NCBI RefSeq assembly: GCF_016595495.1
Contig: NZ_JAENIM010000021.1
Location: 62,001-126,000, forward strand
Reading direction: 5' to 3'
Length of the DNA: 64,000 bases
Source of the DNA: Persicirhabdus sediminis
Lineage (GTDB): Bacteria; Verrucomicrobiota; Verrucomicrobiia; Verrucomicrobiales; Akkermansiaceae
The position numbers and the translations under genes are program-made. Of the stretch, positions 1 to 9,884 are shown one piece after another (positions within the stretch are counted from its first letter, which is position 1; every line of letters begins with the position of its first letter). The notes under the pieces were generated by a model. That model did no database searches, had not been told where the DNA came from, and was given only the letters and a program-made list of their open reading frames with translations.

Positions 1-3000
1 TCAACCTGTAGCATGCAGCTAGAACCAGCTGGAGCGCTACCGCCAGTGTAGCTCAGCACCGAGGAGCCAGCCACCGCGGTGATCGTGCCTCCTATGCAAG
101 TTGTGCTAGCCGCAGGCACCGCTGCAATTTCTACGCCCGCAGGCAGATTCAAAGTAAAGTCTAGCGAACTAGCTGCTACTGAGCTTAATGAATTATCAAT
201 TGATAGAGTCAATGTACTATTTTGACTGACTGATACTGATGTAGGACTATAGGCCATACTGAAGCCCGGAGCTGGATTCACCCGCAGTGAATCCGAAGAA
301 GTGCCACTATTCCCCAGGCTTGAAGTAAGGTCTCCAGAAGTATTAGAAAAAACACCAGCTACCTCAGCAACGACATCCACTGAGACGGTACCACTAGCTC
401 CAGCGCTCACGCTTCCCCCCGTATAACTAATCGTCCCAGTGCCAGCTACGGCGTTCAACGTCCCGCCCGTCAAGGTGGTCGATGCGTTAGGAGTTGCGGC
501 AATGACCATTCCAGCTGGCAAATTATTAGTGAAATCTAGCGCTGAAGCATCAGCCGTGCTGCCAGAGTTATCTACAGCAAAGGTCAAGGTGACGACTTCG
601 CCGATAATCACAGGGTCAGATGAAAAACTTTGGTCAAATCCAGGCGTAGGATTGATGTGCAAATTTGCGCTAGCCGTTCCGCTATTACCTGAGCTGGATG
701 TCAAATCACCCGTGGTATTCACAAAACTGCCCGCAGTTGAGGCAACGACATCTAGCTGGATTTGCCCACTGGCTCCAGCAGCTAGCGAGCCACCTGAGAA
801 ACTCCAATTATTGGCGCCAGCTAGCGCGGTCAAGGTGCCACCAGTTAGCGTCGTACTCGCATTCGCCGAGCTAGCTATTTGCATGCCTGCTGGCAGATAG
901 TTGGTAATAGCAATCGACGAAGCTGCTAGTGAGCTAGCTGAATTATCCACTGTCAGGGTTAGAGTAACCGGCTGTCCAACCACATGTGGGTCAGGTGACA
1001 GAGTCATACTTACTGTTGGAGCAGGTTCAATAGACAAACTCGCTGATGTCGACTCAGCCACAGTTAGCCCATTGGCTCTCAGGTCGCTACTGATAAATGC
1101 GTAATCACCTGCTGCAACTTCACTGGGAACTACGATAGAGACATCTATCTGGCAACTTTCGCCTCCAGCTAGAGAACCTCCCGTCATGGTGATAAAGTTG
1201 GTTCCAGCTAGCACTGAGCCACTGCCACAAATGTCATTTTCAGGCAGACCAACAGCCACGGTTCCAGCAATACCAGCGCTCAGATTTTCAGAAAAGGCGA
1301 TGCCATTCACTGATTGCACGGCGTCGTTGTTAGTTATGGTATAGCGAAGTGTCGCCGTGCCACCTACTACCGATGGGGCCAGAAATGATTTTTCAAAGCT
1401 AACATTTTGCACTGATAAAGTATCAGAGGCCGACGAGCCATATACAGCAAGGCCATCCAGCTCACCAGTTAGTTCACTGGTTGAACTAATGTATTCCCCA
1501 GCTGGGGCATCTACAGGAACCTGCAAATTGACACTGAAGGTAACGCTGCCGCCCGCGGCTATGGAGCCAGCAGTTAAAGTAAGCACATCAGCTCCGCTGA
1601 GTTGTGAACCATTGCCGGCAATATCATCAACAGGCAAGCCAACAGCTTCTAGGTCTGAGAGCGCAGCTCCTAGATCGTCAGTGAATGAGATATTAGTAAC
1701 CGCCTCAGTTTCACTGAGGTTTATTAATGTGTACTCTAATGTCACCATTCCTCCCGCGGCTACAGGATCGTTAGTGAATGATTTGCTCAGCTGGATCCAC
1801 TCGGAATTTAGTTCTAATCGACTGGCTGAACTTGGCACAATGATAGAGCTTCCATCTATAGTCGCAGTGAGGTTACTTGTTGAGCTGTTATAGCTGCCAT
1901 CACTAGCGGATTGAGGAATCAAAACCTCAAGGTCAAAGCTGCAACTCGTGCCAGCGGGCACGGACCCGCCAACCACAATAATGAAGCTTGGTCCATTAAC
2001 TGTCGACCCTGCGCCGCACGGTTCGGGAGGAAGAGATGTCGCCGCCAAACCGCTAATTACTGACGACAAACTATGAGTATAAACAATGTTAGTGGCGTCT
2101 TCAGTCCCTTGCGTATTGTCGATGGTATAACGTAGCGTGGCCGTTTCTCCAGGAATGAATGGTCCTCCAACAAATTCGTGGCTGAAGGTCAGCACCTCTA
2201 GCTTAAGCTCAGCGCTAGCAGCATCCGAAGTCACAGTTAGGCCAGCCACCTCTGCTGAGGGAGCCGATGTCGTTGAAGTATAGCTTCCGCCCGTAGCCGC
2301 AGCTGGAATGTTTAATTCGACAGAGAAAGTACATTCTTCACCTGGCTCAAGCGAACCTCCTGTAAAAGTTAGCGCTGTAGTTCCTGAAATCCTAGACTCA
2401 TTGCCACAAATATCATCAACAGGTAGTCCACTAGCAGATAAGCCAGCTATCACTGAGTTAAGATCGTCAGTAAATGAGATCCCTGTAGCTCCACTCGGAG
2501 CATCTACATCAAGGCGCAATGTATACTGTAAGGTGACTGTCCCTCCCGGCAAAGCACTTGATAGAAACTCTTTTCTCAATGTCACTCCCGGAACAACGGT
2601 CAAACTCGTTGACGCCGCTGCCCCAGTGTAAACGTCTCCTGAGCCAGTGCCACTCACCGCTGAAGAGCTGATTTCATACGTGCCGCCTTTTACATTTTGT
2701 GGCAATTGAAAACCAAAACTAAATGTGCAAGTTTCCCCAGCTGCTAGTGAGGCTCCGCTTACAATCAAAAGGTCATGGCCACCAACTTGTGAAACATTGG
2801 AATTGGATCCAGCGCCGCAAAAGCCAGCTAAAGGAAGCGAGCTGGGAGTGACACCAGATATAAACTCAGATAGATTCAAGGAAAACGAAATATCAGTCAG
2901 GGCAGCACCTCCATTAGGGTTTGTTAGCGAACATTCTAATGTCGTGCTCCCGCCAGATTCAATAGGGTCAGTAAGAAAATTAATTGATAGAATAGGAGCC

Positions 3001-4307
3001 CACTGCACAAATAGAGTATCGCTAGCTGCATTGCCAGCTACGCTATCCGAGCTAACAAGACTACTTGTACTGGCATAACTACCAGCCGTAGCCTCAGCAG
3101 GAACCAGCAAAGTAACAACAAAAGTCTCTGAAGCGCCAGGAGCTAGGCTGCCAGAACTCAGAGTGATTAGATCGCTCCCACTCAGCTGAGATCCATCACC
3201 ACAAACACCCGTAACAGGAAGACCAGTAGCTACCAAGCCTGTGAGCACCGCATCTAGGTCATCCGTAAAGGTGATATTATCAACTGTCTCCGAGCGGCTA
3301 TAGTTAGTGATTGTGTATTCCAGCTCAACAGTGCTTCCTGGAACTACTGGATCGTTAAGAAACTTCTTTTCGATCAGAAGATCTACTGGCTGTGTCAGTA
3401 TAGAAGTCGTAGCATAGGAAGCCGCTGACTGAATAAAAGCATCACAAAATAGATCATTTACGCCACGACCGTCAGCTACGATATCTATACTAAGGGTCAG
3501 CGTCTCTCCCGGTAGAAGTGCATTAATAATAGTATTTCCATTATGGCTATAACCATTAAAACTAAAGTCTATATGGTCTCCCCCAGCTTCAGCAGTAATA
3601 GCAGGTGTTTGTATGAACTGCTCATAAAGGGGATTCGATGCAGTACCAGCAGGAAAGTCATGCTCAATATTCGTAGGCTCAGCGACAACGAAACCAGCTG
3701 GCAGCTGTGTACTAAATGACAGGTTACTAATATCCCCCCCTCCAACAGGGTTACTAACCACATATTGAAGCGTCGTCCGCCCCCCTTTGAACACCGAGTC
3801 TGGCGAAAAAGCCATGCTGATGAGCGCTCGATTGACATCAACAACAAGATCATCTGTAGCGGTTCCTGAGTTACCAGCTGATGAAGTTAGATCGCCAGAT
3901 GTGATCGTATGAGTCCCTACCACCGAGCTAGTGACAAACACAGTCACATCAGCGGAGGAACTTGCGCCCATTCTTCCTCCCGTCACACTGATGGTATTTC
4001 CACCGCTAGCAGCTACTACGATGGCATCCGCTAAAGTCGTGCTCGCTACTGCTGGGCTGGCAATGCTAACATCAGCAGGCAGATTAATGGAGAAAGCGAC
4101 ATCAGTAACTGGAGTCCCATTCGTATTGTCAATGGTGTAGACTAACTTTGTTGCCCCTCCTGGACCAATCGTATTTGGCTGTAGAATTAAGCTAGGACTA
4201 ACATCCGCCTGAACAGCTAATCCTAGCAGGCAGAATATCCATAAGCTTATCAGAGTGGTCAGCCAGCGAGACTGTGACAAGTGGCTAGAAACGGGACGGT
4301 TTTTCAT
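1..4307 (-). CDS. Giant secreted DUF7933/DUF11-like repeat protein (3' end outside window)
   Basis: An open frame starts at ATG 4307 and runs off the left edge, giving at least 1435 codons. The N-terminus has a basic stretch and a hydrophobic core (LISLWIFCLLGLAVQA), which reads as a signal peptide. The rest is an array of Ser/Thr/Gly-rich beta-sandwich repeats. One type-A repeat lies near the N-terminus, six type-B repeats follow, and at least three type-A repeats lie at the left edge. Type B carries a C-G-x-G-S motif and a GGSLAAG-like strand; type A carries ASTTLTGGTL- and TSSxGNSGT-like strands. This resembles the DUF7933/DUF11 'conserved repeat' domains of bacterial surface proteins. The C-terminal anchor or sorting signal is not visible. 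It lies downstream of the PEP-CTERM gene but behind a hairpin, so it may have its own promoter. Frame and repeats are clear; the surface or adhesin role is inferred. Confidence 0.85.
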   Translation of the reverse strand, partial: MKNRPVSSHLSQSRWLTTLISLWIFCLLGLAVQADVSPSLILQPNTIGPGGATKLVYTIDNTNGTPVTDVAFSINLPADVSIASPAVASTTLADAIVVAASGGNTISVTGGRMGASSSADVTVFVTSSVVGTHTITSGDLTSSAGNSGTATDDLVVDVNRALISMAFSPDSVFKGGRTTLQYVVSNPVGGGDISNLSFSTQLPAGFVVAEPTNIEHDFPAGTASNPLYEQFIQTPAITAEAGGDHIDFSFNGYSHNGNTIINALLPGETLTLSIDIVADGRGVNDLFCDAFIQSAASYATTSILTQPVDLLIEKKFLNDPVVPGSTVELEYTITNYSRSETVDNITFTDDLDAVLTGLVATGLPVTGVCGDGSQLSGSDLITLSSGSLAPGASETFVVTLLVPAEATAGSYASTSSLVSSDSVAGNAASDTLFVQWAPILSINFLTDPIESGGSTTLECSLTNPNGGAALTDISFSLNLSEFISGVTPSSLPLAGFCGAGSNSNVSQVGGHDLLIVSGASLAAGETCTFSFGFQLPQNVKGGTYEISSSAVSGTGSGDVYTGAAASTSLTVVPGVTLRKEFLSSALPGGTVTLQYTLRLDVDAPSGATGISFTDDLNSVIAGLSASGLPVDDICGNESRISGTTALTFTGGSLEPGEECTFSVELNIPAAATGGSYTSTTSAPSAEVAGLTVTSDAASAELKLEVLTFSHEFVGGPFIPGETATLRYTIDNTQGTEDATNIVYTHSLSSVISGLAATSLPPEPCGAGSTVNGPSFIIVVGGSVPAGTSCSFDLEVLIPQSASDGSYNSSTSNLTATIDGSSIIVPSSASRLELNSEWIQLSKSFTNDPVAAGGMVTLEYTLINLSETEAVTNISFTDDLGAALSDLEAVGLPVDDIAGNGSQLSGADVLTLTAGSIAAGGSVTFSVNLQVPVDAPAGEYISSTSELTGELDGLAVYGSSASDTLSVQNVSFEKSFLAPSVVGGTATLRYTITNNDAVQSVNGIAFSENLSAGIAGTVAVGLPENDICGSGSVLAGTNFITMTGGSLAGGESCQIDVSIVVPSEVAAGDYAFISSDLRANGLTVAESTSASLSIEPAPTVSMTLSPDPHVVGQPVTLTLTVDNSASSLAASSIAITNYLPAGMQIASSANASTTLTGGTLTALAGANNWSFSGGSLAAGASGQIQLDVVASTAGSFVNTTGDLTSSSGNSGTASANLHINPTPGFDQSFSSDPVIIGEVVTLTFAVDNSGSTADASALDFTNNLPAGMVIAATPNASTTLTGGTLNAVAGTGTISYTGGSVSAGASGTVSVDVVAEVAGVFSNTSGDLTSSLGNSGTSSDSLRVNPAPGFSMAYSPTSVSVSQNSTLTLSIDNSLSSVAASSLDFTLNLPAGVEIAAVPAASTTCIGGTITAVAGSSVLSYTGGSAPAGSSCMLQV
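87..3203 (-). repeat. Degenerate coding repeats of 375-411 bp
   Basis: Equivalent codons of the C-G-x-G-S motif fall at about 1227, 1617, 2016, 2406, 2817 and 3201. The spacings are 390, 399, 390, 411 and 384 bp, all multiples of three. A second, related repeat type has equivalent positions at about 87, 462 and 837, exactly 375 bp (125 codons) apart. The copies are diverged in DNA but keep the protein pattern. One type-B copy (near 1617) has Ala in place of the Cys. Confidence 0.75.
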
Positions 4308-4437
4308 CAGGTATAGGGATAGGTTGAAACGTGAAAAAAAGAGCCTCAGCAAGGTCATCGACCTCGACATAAAACATCCAGCCTCGGCAGCTCGCTGGAC
4401 ATGATTTCTCAACCTCAGATGAGAAAAGATAAGAGAC

Positions 4438-4459
4438 GCAGGGAGCCATGGCTCCCTGC
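4438..4459 (-). terminator. Perfect 22-nt palindrome after the PEP-CTERM gene
   Basis: A fully self-complementary 22-nt sequence (arms GCAGGGAGC/GCTCCCTGC, centre CATG) starts about 18 nt past the stop of the PEP-CTERM gene on the minus strand. It is followed there by T/C-rich TCTCTTATCTTTTCTC. It is probably a terminator or attenuator between that gene and the giant repeat protein. Confidence 0.6.
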
Positions 4460-4476
4460 AGTTGAATCAAAATAAA

Positions 4477-5064
4477 TTAGCGACGACGGCGTATGGCCAA
4501 ACCAAAACCCCCAAGCGCTACTAGCACTGCAGCTGATGGTTCAGGTACAGGAGTCACGTCGGTACCAGCTACTCCAGAGAAAGCACCTGAGGAGTCAGAA
4601 ACTATAGTATTTTCCACAATTGTAGTAGCTTGATTCGGTAGGGCCGTATTGAATGTAAATGAACCTGATCCAGTAAAAATGTATTCATCGCCTTCTGAAA
4701 ATACCAAATCATCATCAAATGTAATAGTTAGTGTTTGAGTTCCTGGAGCAGACGTTCCAAACCCAATAGGCGCTGAACTATTATTATTTTGATACACCAC
4801 CCCTTCAGTCACATTTGTTAGGGAATAACTCCCCGTGAAACTAATATCATTAGTAGTAATCAATACACCCGGGCTAAAAGCCCCTGTAAAACTTAGTACT
4901 GCAGAACCACTAAACGAGCCGTCTGTTGTACTCCCTAGATCAGAACTGAAATCAAAGTTCACGGTATCGCCATCCCCCGCGTCTTCTAGGTTAATAATCA
5001 TAGCCGCTTGTGAGGCCGAAGCCACCGCGAGCATGCTTATCGCTGTTAATAATGTTTTTTTCAT
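4477..5064 (-). CDS. Small PEP-CTERM sorted surface protein
   Basis: This 195-residue protein has an N-terminal signal peptide (MKKTLLTAISMLAVASASQA). Its body is rich in Ser, Thr, Gly and Asp and has beta-strand character. The C-terminus is a classical PEP-CTERM tripartite signal: VPEPS, a hydrophobic segment (VLVALGGFGLA) and a basic tail (IRRRR). Proteins with this signal are processed by exosortase at the cell envelope in bacteria that make extracellular polysaccharide. The start lies 8 nt after the stop of the FG-GAP gene, so it is the last gene of a tight operon. The body matches no enzyme family I recognise. Confidence 0.9.
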   Translation of the reverse strand: MKKTLLTAISMLAVASASQAAMIINLEDAGDGDTVNFDFSSDLGSTTDGSFSGSAVLSFTGAFSPGVLITTNDISFTGSYSLTNVTEGVVYQNNNSSAPIGFGTSAPGTQTLTITFDDDLVFSEGDEYIFTGSGSFTFNTALPNQATTIVENTIVSDSSGAFSGVAGTDVTPVPEPSAAVLVALGGFGLAIRRRR

Positions 5065-5072
5065 ATTTTTCG

Positions 5073-8000
5073 TTATTGTTCTTTTTGAGGGGTTTGTTGG
5101 ATGTTCATTAGTTTTGAGCCAGCTGGGATCTGGTACTCAGAGCTTGTTCCATCAGGCCAGGTGACCTGCAGCAGGCCTCTTTCATGTCCACCCATGCCAA
5201 AGTGCAATGCCTTTGGGTGAGCTGATAGATAACCAGTGGTCGAGTGAACTTCTCGCCACACTTGGCTGCCGTCGGAAAATTTCATGATGGCAGTCGCGCC
5301 AATAGCATCACCACCATGGCGGTCGACTAACTTGATAGATGCCGAGCTACCTAACTTCGCGCCCATATCATTGCGCCACAGGCTTACCTCACCGTGATAC
5401 GGATTCACCGCCACATCGAGGTCGCCATCACCATCGTAATCAAAATAAACCGCAGAGCGTGAATTCCCAATAATGCCGAGGCCGCTAGCGTCGGTACCTT
5501 GTTGTAGACGCCCGCCATCATTCACAAAAAAGACATTCTGTTCGCTGCGTCCATGGGCAAAAGTGACTTCTTTTTTTTCCCCTCTAAGAGGCTCGGCGTA
5601 GAAAGGATTCTCTTCGGCGTAGATGTTAAAATCATTCATGCCATTGAGCACGTAGAGGTCATCGTCGCCGTCATGATCAAAATCAAAAAAATCAGCATCC
5701 CAAGACCAGCCAGTTGAAGCATATCCACGATCTACCAGCAGGCTGTTTGTTAGCTTTGGCAGGCCCGCTCCAGCTGAGCGGGTTGAGAGAAATAAATCAT
5801 TGGCCTCAACCACACGCATGTTGGCTAACTTTTCTGGGTTAAAAGATGCCGTCGTGCCCTCGTTAGGCAAAACGTACTTCTGGTCCTTATTCATCGTTAC
5901 GATGTTGGAGATGTAGAAATCTGGCAGTTCATCAGCATTCAAATCCGCAATACCTATGCCCATCGTATAGGAGGCTTTTCCCGTTCCCAACTGTTCGGTC
6001 ACGTCCACAAAGCCAAGGTGTCTGCCGTCTTTGATTCCCAAGTTGCGATAATATACGTTAGAGCCAAAATCATTCCCCGAGATCAAATCCTGCCAGCCAT
6101 CGCCATCGATATCCGAATGGCCAACCGCCTGCGTCCAGCCACAATCGCCAACTCCAACAGACTGGGTAACATTCTCGAACTGGAATCCACCAAGATTGCG
6201 GAATAGCTGGTTTTCTCCACCATTGCGATTATGCCTAGCTAGGGTTGGTAAATCACCTGATAGATAGTTTCCAAAATAGCCAATGTAGATATCTAGCAAG
6301 CCATCTTTATCATAGTCCAGCACCGTGCAAGGCCCAGCTACTTGTCCTTCTCCGCCAAGCTGAGCCAGCTGGCTTAAATCCTCAAACTTCCCGCTACCAT
6401 CATTACGATAGATTCGGTGTGAATCATTAACATAGGAAATAAACAAATCTTGATCCCCGTCATTATCAAAATCAACAAAGATTGGCTGGCGAACTTCACC
6501 ATAAGTTCCATCCTCACGTTTCCAGTCTATGCCAGCTTGCTGCGTTACCTCTTTGAATGTTCCGTCTTGCAGGTTTTGATAGAGTTTATTGCCAGCTCCG
6601 CTAAGAACCAAAAGGTCAGGCCAGCCATCACCATCGACATCCTCAGCGGCAATGCCACTACCACCAAAGGCTGGTGGAATGGTGATTTCCCCAACGCCAT
6701 TCCCCTTGTTGATATAGCTGCGCAGCTGGCGGGATAGCCAATCCGATGAACGATGCTGCATCGCTATGCCCACTAGATCAGTAACTTCTTTAAAATAGAC
6801 ACCCTCACTAGCAGGCTTCGCCTTCGCCCCCTGACTTGAATGTAATGTCAGCTCTGGTCTCTCAGCTGGAGAGCCCATCATTGCATGCTCCTGAATCAAA
6901 GATTGCAGATATTGCAGAGCCTCACCTAATCTATCAGAGGATAAATACTCATCTCCAGCTTGTTTGCTTTTTTCACCTGCCTGACGCCATAACAAAACAC
7001 CAAATTGAGCTACCCCCTCAGCGAGCAGCTCGGCTGCAAATGGGCTAACATCCAGCAGGATCTGTTTTTCATAATCACTGAGAACATATTTCAGATAAAG
7101 CCAATGCAGGCCACTATCACGAAATGCATCCATGTCATAAGCCTCTATTTCGATGCTCTTATCAGCTAACTTGGGAAAGAAACTAACATCTTCAAATTCA
7201 TTCACCTCAAAAGGAGTGAAGCTCTGCAACGCGCGATGCATGCTAGACTCACTTATCAATTCCTCACCATCACGTTCCGCTAGCTGCTGAGCCAGCAAAT
7301 AAAGATCGCCAGCAAACTGCACCATTGCCTGAGTATAATATGACCTCAACTGCTTTGCTTCAGCGCTGTCGCTAGGCCAACGGGCCTTGGCAAAATACAC
7401 CTGCAGGTTTCTCACAAACAGCTGATTATTAACAGCGTTGTAAGCCTGGTAGCTGGCTAACTTTTGCGCAATCACCTGCGGCAAAATATGTTCACCGCCT
7501 TGAGACAGCTCCTTCTCAGCTTGGTCTTCAGGTGTAGCAACTAAACCTAACTCCAACCAAGCCTCTCTGAGTATCTGTTCTGAGATCTCATTGCTATTTC
7601 GCTCTCTGGCTAACTGGTCAGCCTTCTGTAGAGCAGCTAGAGAATAATCATCCACGACTGACTTCAACCCCGCTACCATTGGCTCACTCAGATGAGTTAA
7701 TTTCTCACCACCAAATAACAACTGCTCTTGTTTAACTGCTAGAATAGCTCGCAGTGAATAGGCAATACTGCTATACTGACGACGATCTCGCCCACTCAGC
7801 TCAATTCTCTCACCATCAGCTAATTCAATCACACATGATCCTTCAAGCGATGGCTGGATCCTTGGCAATGCCCTCTTAGAGATCGCTTCTTCTATCAGTG
7901 AGTCCTCTGGATTCGAAGCATGAATAGATTGCCAGATACTTTTCGCTAGGGACTTCAGCAATTCGTTGTTAGCGAAGCGAGCATGGCAACTCAACGGTGT

Positions 8001-8195
8001 GCCAAACATGAAGTCCTGTAAACGACTCGCCGTAGCATAACATTTGGGATCGCTTTTCGCTTCCAAAGTCTGAATCTGCGACACGACTGAGTGCGCAGAA
8101 TCAGCTGAGTCCTGAGCCAGTAATACTGACGAAGGAATCAGTAACAGCGCCCCGCCAATTATTGACGGGACACTACTCTGTAGTTTGACTTTCAA
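5073..8195 (-). CDS. Secreted FG-GAP/VCBS and ASPIC/UnbV protein (CRTAC1-like)
   Basis: A 1040-residue protein. A signal peptide (IIGGALLLIPSSVLLAQ) is followed by about 420 residues of mostly helical sequence that I cannot assign. From about residue 470 to 930 lies a beta-propeller of FG-GAP repeats with seven calcium-binding-type loops, such as DVDGDGWPD, DFDNDGDQD, DYDKDGLLD, DFDHDGDDD and DYDGDGDLD. The C-terminal region (REVHSTTGYLSAHP...LHFGMGG...VTWPDG) is an ASPIC/UnbV domain. The architecture is common in secreted proteins of Planctomycetes and Verrucomicrobia; its function is unknown. The start is TTG, 3 nt after the stop of the S74 gene and in the same reading frame. The signal peptide right after the TTG argues for a separate start. 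Confidence 0.85.
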   Translation of the reverse strand: MKVKLQSSVPSIIGGALLLIPSSVLLAQDSADSAHSVVSQIQTLEAKSDPKCYATASRLQDFMFGTPLSCHARFANNELLKSLAKSIWQSIHASNPEDSLIEEAISKRALPRIQPSLEGSCVIELADGERIELSGRDRRQYSSIAYSLRAILAVKQEQLLFGGEKLTHLSEPMVAGLKSVVDDYSLAALQKADQLARERNSNEISEQILREAWLELGLVATPEDQAEKELSQGGEHILPQVIAQKLASYQAYNAVNNQLFVRNLQVYFAKARWPSDSAEAKQLRSYYTQAMVQFAGDLYLLAQQLAERDGEELISESSMHRALQSFTPFEVNEFEDVSFFPKLADKSIEIEAYDMDAFRDSGLHWLYLKYVLSDYEKQILLDVSPFAAELLAEGVAQFGVLLWRQAGEKSKQAGDEYLSSDRLGEALQYLQSLIQEHAMMGSPAERPELTLHSSQGAKAKPASEGVYFKEVTDLVGIAMQHRSSDWLSRQLRSYINKGNGVGEITIPPAFGGSGIAAEDVDGDGWPDLLVLSGAGNKLYQNLQDGTFKEVTQQAGIDWKREDGTYGEVRQPIFVDFDNDGDQDLFISYVNDSHRIYRNDGSGKFEDLSQLAQLGGEGQVAGPCTVLDYDKDGLLDIYIGYFGNYLSGDLPTLARHNRNGGENQLFRNLGGFQFENVTQSVGVGDCGWTQAVGHSDIDGDGWQDLISGNDFGSNVYYRNLGIKDGRHLGFVDVTEQLGTGKASYTMGIGIADLNADELPDFYISNIVTMNKDQKYVLPNEGTTASFNPEKLANMRVVEANDLFLSTRSAGAGLPKLTNSLLVDRGYASTGWSWDADFFDFDHDGDDDLYVLNGMNDFNIYAEENPFYAEPLRGEKKEVTFAHGRSEQNVFFVNDGGRLQQGTDASGLGIIGNSRSAVYFDYDGDGDLDVAVNPYHGEVSLWRNDMGAKLGSSASIKLVDRHGGDAIGATAIMKFSDGSQVWREVHSTTGYLSAHPKALHFGMGGHERGLLQVTWPDGTSSEYQIPAGSKLMNIQQTPQKEQ

Positions 8196-8198
8196 TGA

Positions 8199-9884
8199 TT
8201 AGTTAGCCTTGAGGGCTTCCACTTCTTTCATCAATGCTTGCAGTTGAGCTTCCATTCTGTCGCTCTTCTCTTTCAAAGCATCAATTTCAGCATCCTTTTC
8301 TTCAACTGTCTGATTAAGACCTTGAATCGCTGCTAGAGCGACGCCAGCCATATCACGGCTGCTAATTCTCGTATCAGAGTCACCCAAATCAAACTGGGCT
8401 TTAAAGCCCTGCGCCATAGGACCAATGTGACGCGCTTGACTACGGTCGTTCTTATAAGTCCACTCTGACACTGGCAGTTTAAGCACCTTTTCAAGTACTT
8501 CTTGCTGGTCCAGCTTCACAAAGTTAGTTTTTTGAGTCTCATCAGAAAGCTCAGTCAGAGCCTGACAGGTAATATTTCCTGTAAAAGTTGAACCACTGTA
8601 CTGCCCAAAGCTGAGCCTATCTCCGAGCAAAGCAGAAGAAATTGTTAGTGAGCCATCCGACTTTGACGTTAGACTCCATGTCTCAGCTGATGACTTCGCC
8701 GAGATCACAGCATTCTGACCAGCGCCAACAACCTCAGCAAGCACTGTAGCACTTCCAGTTCCTGAGTTAACTGCCGAAATTGTTGCTGTTCCATTGGATG
8801 AGTTTTCAGCTTTCACTGAAGCGCCGTTGGCATCTGTACTTTCAGCTAAAATACTTGCCACAGCGTTAGTTCTCCTAACATGAAGCGCTGCTTGCGGGGA
8901 GCTTGTACCCATACCTACATCGCCATCACCATGGATATCTATAGAGCTTTCTGGAGCACCAGGCCTAATTCGGAATGATAACTTTGATCCGTTAGTTACA
9001 TCACGGATGAAAAAGTTAGCTTCATTGCCGGCCATGTCCCATGTCTGCGAAGCAAAACCACTTGTACCATTCTGTTCTAACCGCAATGTTGGGGTATTAC
9101 CTGTGGCTGTATGCAGATCGACAATTGGTGTTGATGTTCCAAATCCTACATTGCCTCCTGACTTAACATAAAGAGCGTTATTGCCAGCTCCTTGAGCTAC
9201 GTAAAATGGTTTGGTGCCCGCATCTGAATCTTCGAAAGCCAAATAGTTGGCTCCACCGTTAGAACTATCATTCGCTACAATTCTCCAATCAGCCGAAGGA
9301 AAACTCGCAGAGGTACTGGTATCTTGAAAATGAATACGTAAATTGTTCTCCTTTAGTCGAATGGTATCAAAACCGAAACTTTCACCATTCACCGAATCAA
9401 AGCCTGCAGCTAAACTTCCTTGTATAATCGTATCATCAACATGGATGACATCGCGAGGCAGCATGCCGGAATCGTTATCAAAGCTACCTGTGTGAGCTAT
9501 AGGAAAGGAAACTGCTCCTCCAACTACTTTGAATGAGCCTGAGTAGTTAGCTGACGATCCGCTGTTAGCCTCACCAGCTCCACGCGACAACTGCTCGCCG
9601 GTATACACCACCAATGACCATGTATAATCGCCATCAGGCAGCACCTGATCTGATTGAGCGAGTACTTCAAGATTAATGGACTGGCCAGTTGTATAGGTAT
9701 TCACCAATGGGAAAATGGCTTCACCATCAACTGTGAGCGTTGCGCTCGACCATGTTTCATCAGTTGTCCAGCTAAGTAACTCACCATCATTGATGGTAGA
9801 TACCGTGGTTTCAGCGCACACGTTCCCAAAGCTCAGCAAAGCCACGGAACTAGCGCAAATCATCGATTTGCTAAATTTTTTCAT
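8199..9884 (-). CDS. Secreted tail-fibre-like protein with C-terminal S74 chaperone domain
   Basis: A 561-residue protein. A signal peptide (SMICASSVALLSFGNVCA) is followed by beta-rich sequence, then two segments of the VGFGTSTP/VGMGTSSP...LH type that are common before S74 domains. From about residue 443 comes a Peptidase_S74 intramolecular chaperone domain (SDETQK, SEWTYKND, RHIGPMAQGF). The last 45 residues are a heptad-rich coiled coil. In phage endosialidases and many bacterial surface proteins this domain drives trimerisation and can release itself by autocleavage. It is the first gene of the operon that continues with the FG-GAP and PEP-CTERM genes. A fibrous surface trimer is inferred; no phage genes are nearby. 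Confidence 0.85.
   Translation of the reverse strand: MKKFSKSMICASSVALLSFGNVCAETTVSTINDGELLSWTTDETWSSATLTVDGEAIFPLVNTYTTGQSINLEVLAQSDQVLPDGDYTWSLVVYTGEQLSRGAGEANSGSSANYSGSFKVVGGAVSFPIAHTGSFDNDSGMLPRDVIHVDDTIIQGSLAAGFDSVNGESFGFDTIRLKENNLRIHFQDTSTSASFPSADWRIVANDSSNGGANYLAFEDSDAGTKPFYVAQGAGNNALYVKSGGNVGFGTSTPIVDLHTATGNTPTLRLEQNGTSGFASQTWDMAGNEANFFIRDVTNGSKLSFRIRPGAPESSIDIHGDGDVGMGTSSPQAALHVRRTNAVASILAESTDANGASVKAENSSNGTATISAVNSGTGSATVLAEVVGAGQNAVISAKSSAETWSLTSKSDGSLTISSALLGDRLSFGQYSGSTFTGNITCQALTELSDETQKTNFVKLDQQEVLEKVLKLPVSEWTYKNDRSQARHIGPMAQGFKAQFDLGDSDTRISSRDMAGVALAAIQGLNQTVEEKDAEIDALKEKSDRMEAQLQALMKEVEALKAN

Noticed and set aside
439-3078. Several open frames of 67-178 codons on the plus strand
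   Set aside because: They lie opposite the giant minus-strand repeat gene, whose frame is open throughout and has clear protein repeats; they have no family features.
4285-4470. A 61-codon minus-strand frame
   Set aside because: It overlaps the start of the giant gene and includes the palindrome after the PEP-CTERM gene; no coding features.
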